From: Pyrinomonadaceae bacterium MAG19_C2-C3
GTDB taxonomy: Bacteria > Acidobacteriota > Blastocatellia > Pyrinomonadales > Pyrinomonadaceae
DNA: 64,000 bases
Reading direction: 5' to 3'
Assembly: GCA_024330265.1 (NCBI GenBank)
Contig: JANDLT010000011.1
Coordinates: 1-64,000 of the forward strand
Shown: positions 52,016 through 59,835 of the stretch, piece after piece
Layout of the letters: each line of letters opens with the position of its first letter
Position numbering within the stretch: the stretch's first letter is position 1
The notes under the pieces: model-generated
Seen by the model: only the letters and a program-made list of their open reading frames with translations
Told to the model about the DNA's origin: nothing
Database searches by the model: none
Program-made: the position numbers and the translations under genes

Positions 52016-54532
52016 TTAAGCCGTTTCCTGCTTCATAAAATTAGCGATAACCGCTTGCCCTAATGCGAGACCACCATCGTTCGGCGGCACAAGGCGATGC
52101 GTGAAGATTTCAAAATTAGCCGCTCGCAAACCTTTTGTCGCCGCCTCCAACAACGCCACGTTTTGAAAGACACCGCCACTGAGCGCGACCTGCGTCAAGT
52201 TAGTTTGCGCTCTCATCATCAAGCTTAACTTGAGAATCAAACCGGCGACCGCGTTATGAAACTTGGCGGCGATAATGGATGCCGGTACTTTCGTCAACAC
52301 GTCTTGCGCGATGTGGCGAATCACCGTGTTCGGCTCAATGATTATCGAATCAACTTCCGCCGCATCACCTTCCACCAACTCAAACTCATAACTCTCGCTT
52401 ACATCGTCTGCCGCCAGTGCTTCAAATTCTATCGCGGCTTGCGCTTCGTAGGTCACAATCTGGCGCACTCCGGCGAGCGCGGCGACCGCATCGAACAAGC
52501 GTCCCATGCTGCTTGTCGGCACGCTGCCGAAACCTGTTTCGAGTTGACGCCGGATGACGCCGCGCTCGACCGACGGACACGCCGCGACGCTCGGTAACGC
52601 TTCGTCCCATTCGACTCCCGCCGCCCATAGATGAGCGAGCGCGTGCCGGTATGGACGCTTCACCGCCGCGTCACCACCGACCAAAGGCACATAACGCAAA
52701 TGCGCCGCGCGAACGAATCTTTTGTAATCGGCAATCAAAACCTCGCCGCCCCAGATCGCCGCGTCCGTGCCGTAGCCCGTGCCGTCGAAGCTGAAAGCGA
52801 TAACAGGTTGTTCACCGAGAAGTCCATTCTCAGCCATCACCGCCGCGATGTGGGCGTGATGATGTTGCACTTCGCAAATCTCAACGCGATGCTCGACACG
52901 ACGCGCCGCGAGATTATCCGGCGATGTACTCAATAATGACTTCGCACGCGATTTTGCGAACCGTGTGGAGAGATAGCGCGGGTGCATATCGCACGCGATG
53001 ATTTCCGGTGTGATGCGAAACAGCTTTTCGCAAAGTTCGATTGAAGATTCAAAAGCGCGCAAGGTCTCAAGACTTTCCATGTCGCCGATGTGCTGGCTCA
53101 TGAAAGCATAATCATCTTTCGCAAGGCAGAACGTGCTTTTCAGTTCGCCGCCGACGGCGAGCGTCGGCTTGAGTTTGAAAGGCAACTTGACGGGCATCGG
53201 TGCATAACCGCGCGAACGACGAATCGGCAACTCTCTCCCTTCAAACACGCGCACCACCGAATCATCACACGGTATATGTATGCTCCGGTTATGAACGAGG
53301 AAGGCATCAGCCAGCGTCGCAAGTCGCCGGAGCGCATCGTCGGTGTCCGTAATAATCGGCTCGTTTGAGAAGTTACCGGAAGTCATCACCAACACCCTCA
53401 CCACGCTCGCCGCGTCGTCCGTGTCCGTCAGCAACAGGTGATGAAGCGGAGTGTAAGGCAACATCACGCCGATATAAGCGTTGCCCGGCGCAATCAGTTT
53501 TGATAACTCTGACGCCGGTTTCTTCTTCAACAACACGATTGGGCGCGCTCTGCTTTCTAGTAATGTAATCTCCGCCGCACTCACATCCGCAAACTCATAA
53601 ATCTGATTGATGTCGCGCACCATCACGGCGAACGGTTTATCAACGCGCCCCTTGCGTTCGCGCAATCTTCGCACCGCCCCTTCGTTCGCCGCATCACACG
53701 CGAGATGAAACCCGCCGATACCTTTGACCGCGACAATCTCGCCGCGAGCGATTGATGCCTGTGCGCTTCTAATCGCGTCTTGCCTGTCAGAACCGCCTGC
53801 TAACGCGAAAGTAGGAAGGCGGAAGGCGGAAGGCGGAAGTAAAGCATTAGGATTACTTCTTTCATTCATCCTTCCGCCTTCCGCCTTCCTACTTTCGCAT
53901 CCCCCGCCCGCTACCGCAGGCGGTTCTGACTTATTCCGAAACTCGACGTGCGGACCGCACTCCGCGCACGCATTCGGCTCGGCATGAAAGCGACGGTCAA
54001 GCGGGTCGCGGTATTCGCCTCTGCATTCATCGCACATCACGAAATCCCGCATCGTCGTCTGTGCGCGGTCGTAAGGAATGTTTTCGGTGATGGTGAATCG
54101 CGGTCCGCAGTTGGTGCAGTTGATGAACGGGTAACGGTAACGGCGGTCGTGCGAATCGAACAACTCGCGTAGGCAGTCGGCGCATGTCGCAATGTCAGCC
54201 GGAATCGGCGTCAGATGGTCGCCGTCCGACGCGCTCTCGATGATGCGAAAGTCCGTGTAGTGCGCCGACGCTAAATCGTCAGTGCGTTCGATTGATTCGA
54301 CGAGTGAGAGCGGTGGCGGGTTGGCGTTGATGTCGTGGATAAAACCTTCGACATCGCCCCCTTCGCCTTCGACATCAATGAGGACGCCGCTTGTGTTATT
54401 GAGTACCTGACCTTTGAGCGCATGACGCCGTGCGAGCGTGAAAACGAATGGACGAAAGCCGACGCCTTGCACTATCCCGCGCACCAGAATTTGCACGCGA
54501 ACCTGTGTTGATAGTTGCTTGACGCTGTACAT
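52016..54532 (-). CDS. hypF: Carbamoyltransferase HypF with in-frame repeat insertion
   Basis: 838 residues, about 50 longer than most HypF. Domains: acylphosphatase-like (VRGIVQGVGFRPFVFTLARR), two zinc fingers (CADCL...CTNCGP, CDECRGEY...CAECGP), YrdC-like (GEIVAVKGIGGFHLACDA), and the C-terminal carbamoyltransferase domain (VQHHHAHIAAVMAENG, FSFDGTGYGTDAAIWGGE, ALSGGVFQN). It makes the thiocarbamate on HypE Cys. After CGPHVEF a 48-codon piece derived from a palindromic repeat is read in frame, between zinc-finger and YrdC domains. Whether the protein still works is unknown. Confidence 0.92.
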   Translation of the reverse strand: MYSVKQLSTQVRVQILVRGIVQGVGFRPFVFTLARRHALKGQVLNNTSGVLIDVEGEGGDVEGFIHDINANPPPLSLVESIERTDDLASAHYTDFRIIESASDGDHLTPIPADIATCADCLRELFDSHDRRYRYPFINCTNCGPRFTITENIPYDRAQTTMRDFVMCDECRGEYRDPLDRRFHAEPNACAECGPHVEFRNKSEPPAVAGGGCESRKAEGGRMNERSNPNALLPPSAFRLPTFALAGGSDRQDAIRSAQASIARGEIVAVKGIGGFHLACDAANEGAVRRLRERKGRVDKPFAVMVRDINQIYEFADVSAAEITLLESRARPIVLLKKKPASELSKLIAPGNAYIGVMLPYTPLHHLLLTDTDDAASVVRVLVMTSGNFSNEPIITDTDDALRRLATLADAFLVHNRSIHIPCDDSVVRVFEGRELPIRRSRGYAPMPVKLPFKLKPTLAVGGELKSTFCLAKDDYAFMSQHIGDMESLETLRAFESSIELCEKLFRITPEIIACDMHPRYLSTRFAKSRAKSLLSTSPDNLAARRVEHRVEICEVQHHHAHIAAVMAENGLLGEQPVIAFSFDGTGYGTDAAIWGGEVLIADYKRFVRAAHLRYVPLVGGDAAVKRPYRHALAHLWAAGVEWDEALPSVAACPSVERGVIRRQLETGFGSVPTSSMGRLFDAVAALAGVRQIVTYEAQAAIEFEALAADDVSESYEFELVEGDAAEVDSIIIEPNTVIRHIAQDVLTKVPASIIAAKFHNAVAGLILKLSLMMRAQTNLTQVALSGGVFQNVALLEAATKGLRAANFEIFTHRLVPPNDGGLALGQAVIANFMKQETA
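53787..53930. repeat. 144-bp palindromic element inserted in hypF
   Basis: Terminal inverted repeats gtcagaaccgcctg (53787-53800) and caggcggttctgac (53917-53930). Inside, arms gcgaaagtaggaaggcgga and tccgccttcctactttcgc surround tandem heptamers ggaaggc. Length 144 is divisible by three and no stop codon lies in the coding frame, so hypF stays open. Confidence 0.8.
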
Positions 54533-54544
54533 GATTTTTTGATT

Positions 54545-54617
54545 GCGGAATGCGGAATGCGGAGTGCGGATTGGAAAACTGTCTTCTTAAATCCGCACTC
54601 CGCATTCCGCATTCCGC
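54545..54617. repeat. Heptamer hairpin between hypB and hypF
   Basis: 27-base perfect arms, built of gcggaat/gaatgcg heptamers (54545-54571 and 54591-54617), separated by 19 bases. It forms the last codons of hypB and the gap before hypF. Confidence 0.8.
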
Positions 54618-55264
54618 ATTCGGAAGAATTGCTTTAGCTCGTCCATTCCTTCGCCGGTTTTCGCCGAGACTTGGAAGATTTCCATACCGGGGCGCACCGC
54701 CTGAATGTTGGCGTGCGCCGCGTGTTCATCGAATTCGACCGCACCGGCTAAATCAATCTTGGTAATCACCGCCACGTCCGCCGTGTTGAAAATCGTCGGG
54801 TACTTGAGCGGCTTGTCTTCACCTTCCGTCACCGAAAGCAGAACGATGCGAAGGTCTTCGCCGAGGTTATAGCTTGAAGGGCAAACGAGGTTGCCGACGT
54901 TTTCGATGAACAGTAAATCCAGTTCTTCAAGATTCCAACCTTCAAGCGCGCGTTCGACCATCGTGGCTTCGAGGTGGCAAACCGTGCCGGTGGTTATCTG
55001 TTTGACCGGAACTTGGCTGCGGGCTAAACGCGCCGCGTCATTGTCAGTCGCAAGGTCGCCGACGAGGGCGGCGACCCGCCACTCTTCACGAAAGATTGTG
55101 AGCATCTTCTCCAGCAACGCGGTCTTGCCTGTGCCGGGACTCGAGACGAGGCTGACGACATAAACTCCGGCTGCTTGGAAGCGAACACGCAGTTCGCGTG
55201 CGAGCAGGTCGTTCTGCTTCAACACGTTTTGTCTGACTTCGATAAGGCGAGGTTGCGTGTTCAT
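54587..55264 (-). CDS. hypB: Hydrogenase nickel incorporation GTPase HypB
   Basis: 225 residues. SIMIBI-class GTPase delivering nickel with HypA: VSLVSSPGTGKTALLEKML (P-loop), VALVGDLATDNDAARL, TTGTVCHLEATMVERAL (metal-binding Cys/His), LLFIENVGNLVCPSSYNLGE, and ITKIDLAG (NKxD-type). The last residues RMRNAECGVRI are encoded by the heptamer hairpin, replacing the natural end. Start overlaps the hypA stop (ATGA). Core domain is intact. Confidence 0.9.
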   Translation of the reverse strand: MNTQPRLIEVRQNVLKQNDLLARELRVRFQAAGVYVVSLVSSPGTGKTALLEKMLTIFREEWRVAALVGDLATDNDAARLARSQVPVKQITTGTVCHLEATMVERALEGWNLEELDLLFIENVGNLVCPSSYNLGEDLRIVLLSVTEGEDKPLKYPTIFNTADVAVITKIDLAGAVEFDEHAAHANIQAVRPGMEIFQVSAKTGEGMDELKQFFRMRNAECGVRI

Positions 55265-55600
55265 CCTTCAATCTCCAAAGCGGCGACTTCAAGTTCTTTG
55301 CCCTGCATAATCTGCGGCGTCGGCGTGTCGCAAATCGGACAGCGAAAATGTTGAATAGAAGCAAGAGCGCGTTCCGCATCGCAAGCCGGACAATAGACTG
55401 TGACCGGAATCTCTTCGATACACAGGCGCGAACCCTGAAGCGGTGTGCCTTCACAGGCAACTTCGTAAGAGAACAGAAGGGCTTCCTTGACCACGCCGGA
55501 GAGTCGCCCTAACTTGAGATGTATCGCCCTAACCTGCACGCCGCGCCGCTTCTTCCGTCGCCATTTCGACCATACTCACTGCGATGGAAAGTTCGTGCAT
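55261..55600 (-). pseudogene. hypA: HypA nickel chaperone with frameshift
   Basis: HypA delivers nickel to the large subunit with HypB. The ATG at 55600 starts MHELSIAVSMVEMATEEAAR (His2 nickel site), which runs into a TAG at 55529-55531; in another frame VQVRAIHLKLGRLSGVVKEA continues to CPACDAERALASIQHFRCP IC (zinc site). A loss of about two bases near 55535 (ggtgtt to ggtt) would explain it. A shorter frame from 55539 lacks the nickel site. Confidence 0.75.
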
Positions 55601-55610
55601 GACTTGAGCA

Positions 55611-55655
55611 GTAGGCAGTAGGCAGTTAAAAGCAGATTGACTGCCTACTGCCTAC
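55611..55655. repeat. Heptamer hairpin between YceI gene and hypA
   Basis: Perfect 16-base arms gtaggcagtaggcagt (55611-55626) and actgcctactgcctac (55640-55655), heptamer gtaggca repeated. The stop codon of the YceI-type gene lies in the right arm. Confidence 0.75.
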
Positions 55656-56211
55656 TTGCAAAGATGTCGAATGAGAATTTCAATTCGTCTTTGACTTTGA
55701 GCGTGCCGCCGGCGATGGAGACGGGCTTGATGTTGAAGTCGGTTTGGCGCAGCGAGAACTCGCCTTGTGCGGAAAGCGTGTCTTGGTTGAAAGTCACGTT
55801 CGCGTCAATCAGGTGTTCGCGTGTGACGCCGTGCAAGGTCAGGTCGCCCGTGATTTTAACGTGGTGCTGATTGTCCGCGATTGGGTGCGACGATGTTTTC
55901 TTACTTATGAAAACTATCTCAGGGTAACGCGCGATTTCGAATACATCTTCGCGCATCGCGCGCTCTATCTCGCGGCGGTCTTTGTCGCTTACTTTGTCCG
56001 TCACGGTGAACGAGTCGGGCGTCACGAGCATCAGCAGTGAAGCCTTTTCGAGTGTGTCCGAGACAAACCGTGCGTCGCCGCCGAAGCCGCAGATCGCAAT
56101 CGTCGGATTGTGTCCGAACATTGAGAGCAACCCATCGGCGAACGCCTGCACGACGAAGCGACTGTGGGTGGCGTCCATGCGGTAGCGGACGGTGTTGTTA
56201 GTGGCACTCAT
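55645..56211 (-). CDS. YceI-family lipid-binding-like protein
   Basis: 188 residues from the ATG at 56211. YceI fold: YRMDATHSRFVVQAFADG, GDARFVSDTLEKA, MREDVFEIARYPEIVFIS, GDLTLHGVTREHLIDANV, FNIKPVSIAGGTLKVKDEL. No signal peptide, whereas E. coli YceI is periplasmic. The family binds isoprenoid-type ligands. It sits in the hydrogenase gene row between DUF1440 and hypA genes; a role with hydrogenase is unproven. Its last codons lie in a repeat hairpin. Confidence 0.8.
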   Translation of the reverse strand: MSATNNTVRYRMDATHSRFVVQAFADGLLSMFGHNPTIAICGFGGDARFVSDTLEKASLLMLVTPDSFTVTDKVSDKDRREIERAMREDVFEIARYPEIVFISKKTSSHPIADNQHHVKITGDLTLHGVTREHLIDANVTFNQDTLSAQGEFSLRQTDFNIKPVSIAGGTLKVKDELKFSFDIFASRQ

Positions 56212-56242
56212 AAGTTTTAGTTCTATCGTTTGCCTTTGCTCA

Positions 56243-56830
56243 TCACAACGCGCGGCGCACGGCATTCCGCACAACCTCCGTCGTCAATCCATAAACGAGA
56301 TGCGACGCGAGCGCGTAAGCGTGAATCGAGAGCGGATACTCGGTTGGCGATTTCGAGAGACCGAGCGCGGGTACAACCCCTTCATCAGCCGTGATCCAGA
56401 TTACCGCTCCATACCCCGCGCCCGTGCCGAAGGTGACGGCGGGTGCGAGTTCGGCAGCCGCGCCGTAGAGCGCGCCCATCGAGATGCCGTAAGCGTAGTG
56501 AAGTGCCGTGCCTGCCGTCTGCTTCTCGCTCTTTGTCAATTCACGGTCGAAGACGCCGACCGAGACGACGTTGGCGAGTCGCTCCGCCGCGTCGTCTTGT
56601 TCGTCGTCGCTGCCGCGCTCCTGCAACATCTCTCCCGCGCCGTGTTGCGGAGTGCCTTGTTGCAGAGATTGCGCGCCGTGTGATTTTTCTTCGCCCGTCA
56701 TCAATTTACTACACAGCTTTTGAAATTGATTCATCACCACCGACGCGACCAGCCCGCCGACCAGCCCCGCGGCGAGTCCCTTCCACACGTCGCTTTCGCG
56801 TGGTTCGTTCACCCGTTCGTTGATTCGCAT
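56243..56830 (-). CDS. YagU-like (DUF1440) membrane protein
   Basis: 195 residues from the ATG at 56830. DUF1440/YagU pattern: DVWKGLAAGLVGGLVASVVMNQFQ, ALHYAYGISMGALYGAAAE, FGTGAGYGAVIWITADEGVV, and HLVYGLTTEVVRNAVR. Two to four membrane segments. YagU members have been linked to acid resistance. It overlaps the end of the DUF5947 fragment. Confidence 0.75.
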   Translation of the reverse strand: MRINERVNEPRESDVWKGLAAGLVGGLVASVVMNQFQKLCSKLMTGEEKSHGAQSLQQGTPQHGAGEMLQERGSDDEQDDAAERLANVVSVGVFDRELTKSEKQTAGTALHYAYGISMGALYGAAAELAPAVTFGTGAGYGAVIWITADEGVVPALGLSKSPTEYPLSIHAYALASHLVYGLTTEVVRNAVRRAL

Positions 56831-57192
56831 GACGGACACGCCCTTACATGTTTCTGATTTTCATGTACCGTTGCCGGTGTGCTGTGAAAGAAAAACGCCA
56901 TCTGAATCGGTATCGCAAGGCTATCCCACTGCGCGTCCGTCAACTGAAACTCCGGCAGGTAGCGCACGCGACGCGGGACGCGCCGGTATTTCATTTCCGC
57001 TCCGCCGCTAAAGAGAATCGCGCACGCATCGCACGCGCAAACCATTTGACGGCTCGCAGGCTCAATTAAATGTTGATGTTCGACTGCCAGTTCAGCACTG
57101 CACAGTTCGCAACGCTCGACGGGCGCACGCTCGCGCACAAAGCGACGGAGTGCGGCGAACGAGCGGTTTTGCTGTGGCGGCGATGAACTCAT
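56809..57192 (-). pseudogene. DUF5947 protein, C-terminus lost
   Basis: 127 residues where DUF5947 proteins have about 210. Visible: LRRFVRERAPVERCELCSAELA, EHQHLIEPASRQMVCACDAC, ILFSGGAEMKYRRVPRRVRY and QWDSLAIPIQMAFFF. Then the frame leaves the family with HENQKHVRACPSCESTNG. DUF5947 genes accompany group 1h hydrogenases. The lost part is about the last 80-90 residues, replaced by the start of the YagU-type gene. Confidence 0.7.
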
Positions 57193-57235
57193 CGTTACGT
57201 GCAAAGGGCAAACGCGAATTGATTACGAGTGATTA

Positions 57236-57721
57236 TTAACGGCGCGCCGCGCGCAAGGCTTCGCCCGCCGTCCAGATTGCCGCGCCGAGCATCATGATGT
57301 CTTTCGCCAAGAACTGTCCGGGATTCGGCGACGGGAATGGAAAGCCGTAACCCGGCTGCCAGACGCCCGGTGTCGTAAGGACGAAACTCATCGTGATGAG
57401 AAACATGATGATTGCGCCGATGCTGCCGACGGCTGAAACAAACGGCGCAAACCGTCGCGTCGCAATCAGCAATCCTAAAGTGACCTCGACGACGCCAATC
57501 AGCATCGCAAAACTCCGCACGCTAAACACGCTGTACGCCCATGACATGAACGGCGAGTTTGCGACAAACGGTTGGATGGCTTCGGCTTCGTAGGCAGTGA
57601 ACTTCAACGCTCCGACCCACAGTAAAACCATGACCAGCCCGTAGCGAATAACAAAGGTACCAAGATTTTCCAGTTTGTATCCGATGGTGTTGCTTTCAAC
57701 GCGATCCATTGTTGTTGCCAT
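57236..57721 (-). CDS. DUF417/YkgB (RclC-like) membrane protein
   Basis: 161 residues from the ATG at 57721 (ggagg site before it; a longer frame is an artefact of the repeat upstream). FVIRYGLVMVLLWVGALKFTAYEAEAIQP is the DUF417 signature, followed by SPFMSW and GVVEVTLGLLIATRRFAP; four membrane spans. E. coli RclC helps resist reactive chlorine species. Placed between hhyL and DUF5947, where other bacteria have further hydrogenase genes. Confidence 0.82.
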   Translation of the reverse strand: MATTMDRVESNTIGYKLENLGTFVIRYGLVMVLLWVGALKFTAYEAEAIQPFVANSPFMSWAYSVFSVRSFAMLIGVVEVTLGLLIATRRFAPFVSAVGSIGAIIMFLITMSFVLTTPGVWQPGYGFPFPSPNPGQFLAKDIMMLGAAIWTAGEALRAARR

Positions 57722-57758
57722 TATTTCATCCTCCAATTTTGTTGATTGCGGATTTGGG

Positions 57759-57830
57759 ATTGCGGAGTGCGGATTAGAAAACAAAGATGTGCTTGCGGCT
57801 TCTTCTGTTCTTCAATCCGCACTCCGCAAT
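57759..57830. repeat. Heptamer hairpin downstream of hhyL
   Basis: Perfect 17-base arms attgcggagtgcggatt (57759-57775) and its inverse (57814-57830). The truncated hhyL frame ends in it. Confidence 0.75.
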
Positions 57831-58409
57831 CGAAGAGTCACGCGGGCGGCATGTTCGGCATCTTCGGGTCTCGCGGTAGAATTCGCCGGTGAACGGATTG
57901 AGTGCCGTCATGATGTCGGCGATGGTGCGATAGCCGTGCAGTTCGGCGTGCGGGGCGGCGGTTCGCTTCGCCTTCTCCCAGACGCTTGGGTTGGTCTCCT
58001 TGACCATGTTTTCGCAGAAGTCCACGCCGACCAGATTGTCTTGATAAATGTTGTGGTCGAACATGTATTCGGCGGCTTCGCCCAAGTTGACTATCCACTC
58101 GCCGAGCGCGGGCGGGCGCACATCGAACGCCATGTTCTGTGCATAGCACGCGCAAGTGGCGTGGTTGTCGCCGCAGATGCCGCTCGTGATGAAGTGTGCG
58201 TCGCGCGGGTCTTTGCCCTTCATGAAAATCGAGTAGCCGCGAAAGATGGAAGACGTGCTGTGACACTCGGTGACCTGTTTGTTGGCGAAGTCAATCTTCG
58301 TGTAAATGCCTAAACTTCCGACGATGCGCGTAATCGGGTCCCAGTTCATATCAACCAGTGTGCGCAGCGTGGTCGGAGCCTTTGGTAAAGTCGTGGTGGT
58401 GGTACTCAT
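57774..58409 (-). pseudogene. hhyL: Group 1h [NiFe]-hydrogenase large subunit, truncated
   Basis: 211 residues instead of about 540. DMNWDPITRIVGSLGIYTKI, FRGYSIFMKGKDPRDAHF, EWIVNLGEAAEYMFDHNIYQ are clear group 1h large-subunit sequence to GEFYRE (residue 180). The L1 motif should read RICGICGDNH; here it reads TSGICGDNH: RIC is missing, so the first Cys ligand is gone. The remaining protein, including the L2 DPCxxC region near the C-terminus, is absent; unrelated residues from a hairpin repeat follow. Start overlaps the hhyS stop (ATGA). Not functional. Confidence 0.87.
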
Positions 58410-59317
58410 GATGAGTGCTTCCTTTCCTGCATACGGACTTCTTGATACCCGGTGGTAAGTTCAGGACGGTTGTGCCGCCACTTAGGTTCCTTGTTGAGCG
58501 TGTGGTTGGTGACGCCGCGCAGCGCACGAATCGCGCGACCGTAAAGACCAACCGCGCCCGACGAGAGTTTCGCGCCCGGCGGTTCATCCATGAACGGCAT
58601 GAACTTGTCCGGGAAGCCGGGCATTGTGCAGCCGATGCAGATGCCGCCGACATTCGGGCAACCGCCGATGCCAGCCATCCAACCGCGCTTCGGCACATTG
58701 CAATTCACGACGGGTCCCCAGCAGCCGAGTTTGACGATGCACTTCGACGAACCGTACTCGGAAGCGAAATCGGCTTGCTCGTAATAGCCCGCGCGGTCAC
58801 AACCTTCGTGAACCGTTTTGCCAAAGAGCCATGTCGGTCGAAGCGCTATCGAGCGGTATCATCGGAGCCAAGCTCGCCGCTTGATAGAGCAGGTAAAGAA
58901 GCGTCTCCATGAAATTGTCGGGTTGAACGGGGCAGCCGGGGACATTGACAATCGGGATGCCCGCTTTCGACTTCCAATCCCAACCTAAAAAGTCCGCCAG
59001 CCCATACACCCGGTCGGATTGCCCGCCATCGCGTGAATGCCGCCGTAGGTCGCACACGTTCCGCAGCCGACGACGGCGAGAGCCTTCGGAGCCAGACGCG
59101 AAATCCATTCGGTCGTCGGGATAGGTTGATTCGTCATCGCGTCGTTCCCGAGTGCCGCCCAGTAACCATCGCCACTGAGTTGCTCGTTCGGAAGCGAGCC
59201 TTCGACGACCAGCACAAACGGGTCAAGCAAACCCTGCTCCGCCTGATACCATTACTTCATAAAGCTTACTGCGGGGGCGCAGTTTCCGATGTGACCGGGG
59301 AAGTTACAAACCGATGA
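58406..59317 (-). pseudogene. hhyS: Group 1h [NiFe]-hydrogenase small subunit, frameshifted
   Basis: Homology is spread over three frames. The first has DPFVLVVEGSLPNEQLSGDG and APKALAVVGCGTCATYGG; a missing base near 58999 shifts to ADFLGWDWKSKAGIPIVNVP, GCPVQPDNFMETLL; a shift near 58840 leads to TWLFGKTVHEGCDRAGYYEQ, LGCWGPVVNCNVPKRGWMAG, NVGGICIGCTMPGFPDKFMP. A TAA at 59252-59254 interrupts the N-terminal part, and the first residues with the initial CxxC are not found. The protein would carry electrons through Fe-S clusters in atmospheric H2 oxidation. Decayed. Confidence 0.87.
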
Positions 59318-59324
59318 TCAACGA

Positions 59325-59560
59325 GCTTCGATGAAGATTCAACGCTGTCTTGCTACGGAGCGATTTGGGGGTCGCTTTGCGGCTGAACAAATCCTTCGTC
59401 GGAAAAGCGGTCATCCGCCTCGCTATCGCCTTGTCTTTGCTTGAATGTATTTAGAGTTTAACTCCATGTCACATCCGCGTCAAATTTTTTATTGCTTGAG
59501 CCATTCACATTCCGCCTTCATCGCTCGCCTCTGAAAAGAGCTATAATTCTGACTTCGATG
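59325..59560. other. Region upstream of hhyS, no gene seen
   Basis: About 240 bases after the recognisable hhyS part. The lost 5' end and promoter of the hydrogenase operon should be here, but I see no protein match. Confidence 0.4.
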
Positions 59561-59707
59561 GTGTCTCAGAATTTATGCTGTCGTCTGTGCTTCATGTTTT
59601 GTTTAGCCACGAAACAACACGAAACGACATGAAAGACGCGCTTTTGGCTTCGTGTTCGCTTCGTGTAATTTCGTGGCTAATTCCTTCCGGCATAAATTCT
59701 GAGACAC
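59561..59707. repeat. 147-bp palindromic element E
   Basis: Perfect 18-base terminal inverted repeats gtgtctcagaatttatgc (59561-59578) and gcataaattctgagacac (59690-59707). Core agccacgaaacaacacgaa against ttcgtgtaatttcgtggct resembles the core of copies A, C and D, which have different ends. The right end recurs at 33-50. Confidence 0.85.
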
Positions 59708-59835
59708 GACCATAATGTTTAATCGAAATACGGTTGAGCCAACTCTCTAGCCTGAAGATTGAATGTCAAAAAACACTGCTTTTTCAACTTCGCATTGACC
59801 AAAAACTGCTCAATTCACTGCGTAAAATGAGTTGG

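Noticed and set aside
53805..53897. Possible CRISPR or VNTR in hypF from ggaaggc tandem repeats
   Set aside because: The heptamers form two inverted arms of a single hairpin element; there are no spacers.
45917..59317. All hydrogenase frameshifts as sequencing errors
   Set aside because: Large deletions in hhyL, DUF5947 and hypD cannot be explained by base-calling, and the rest of the window has intact genes; errors at single sites remain possible.
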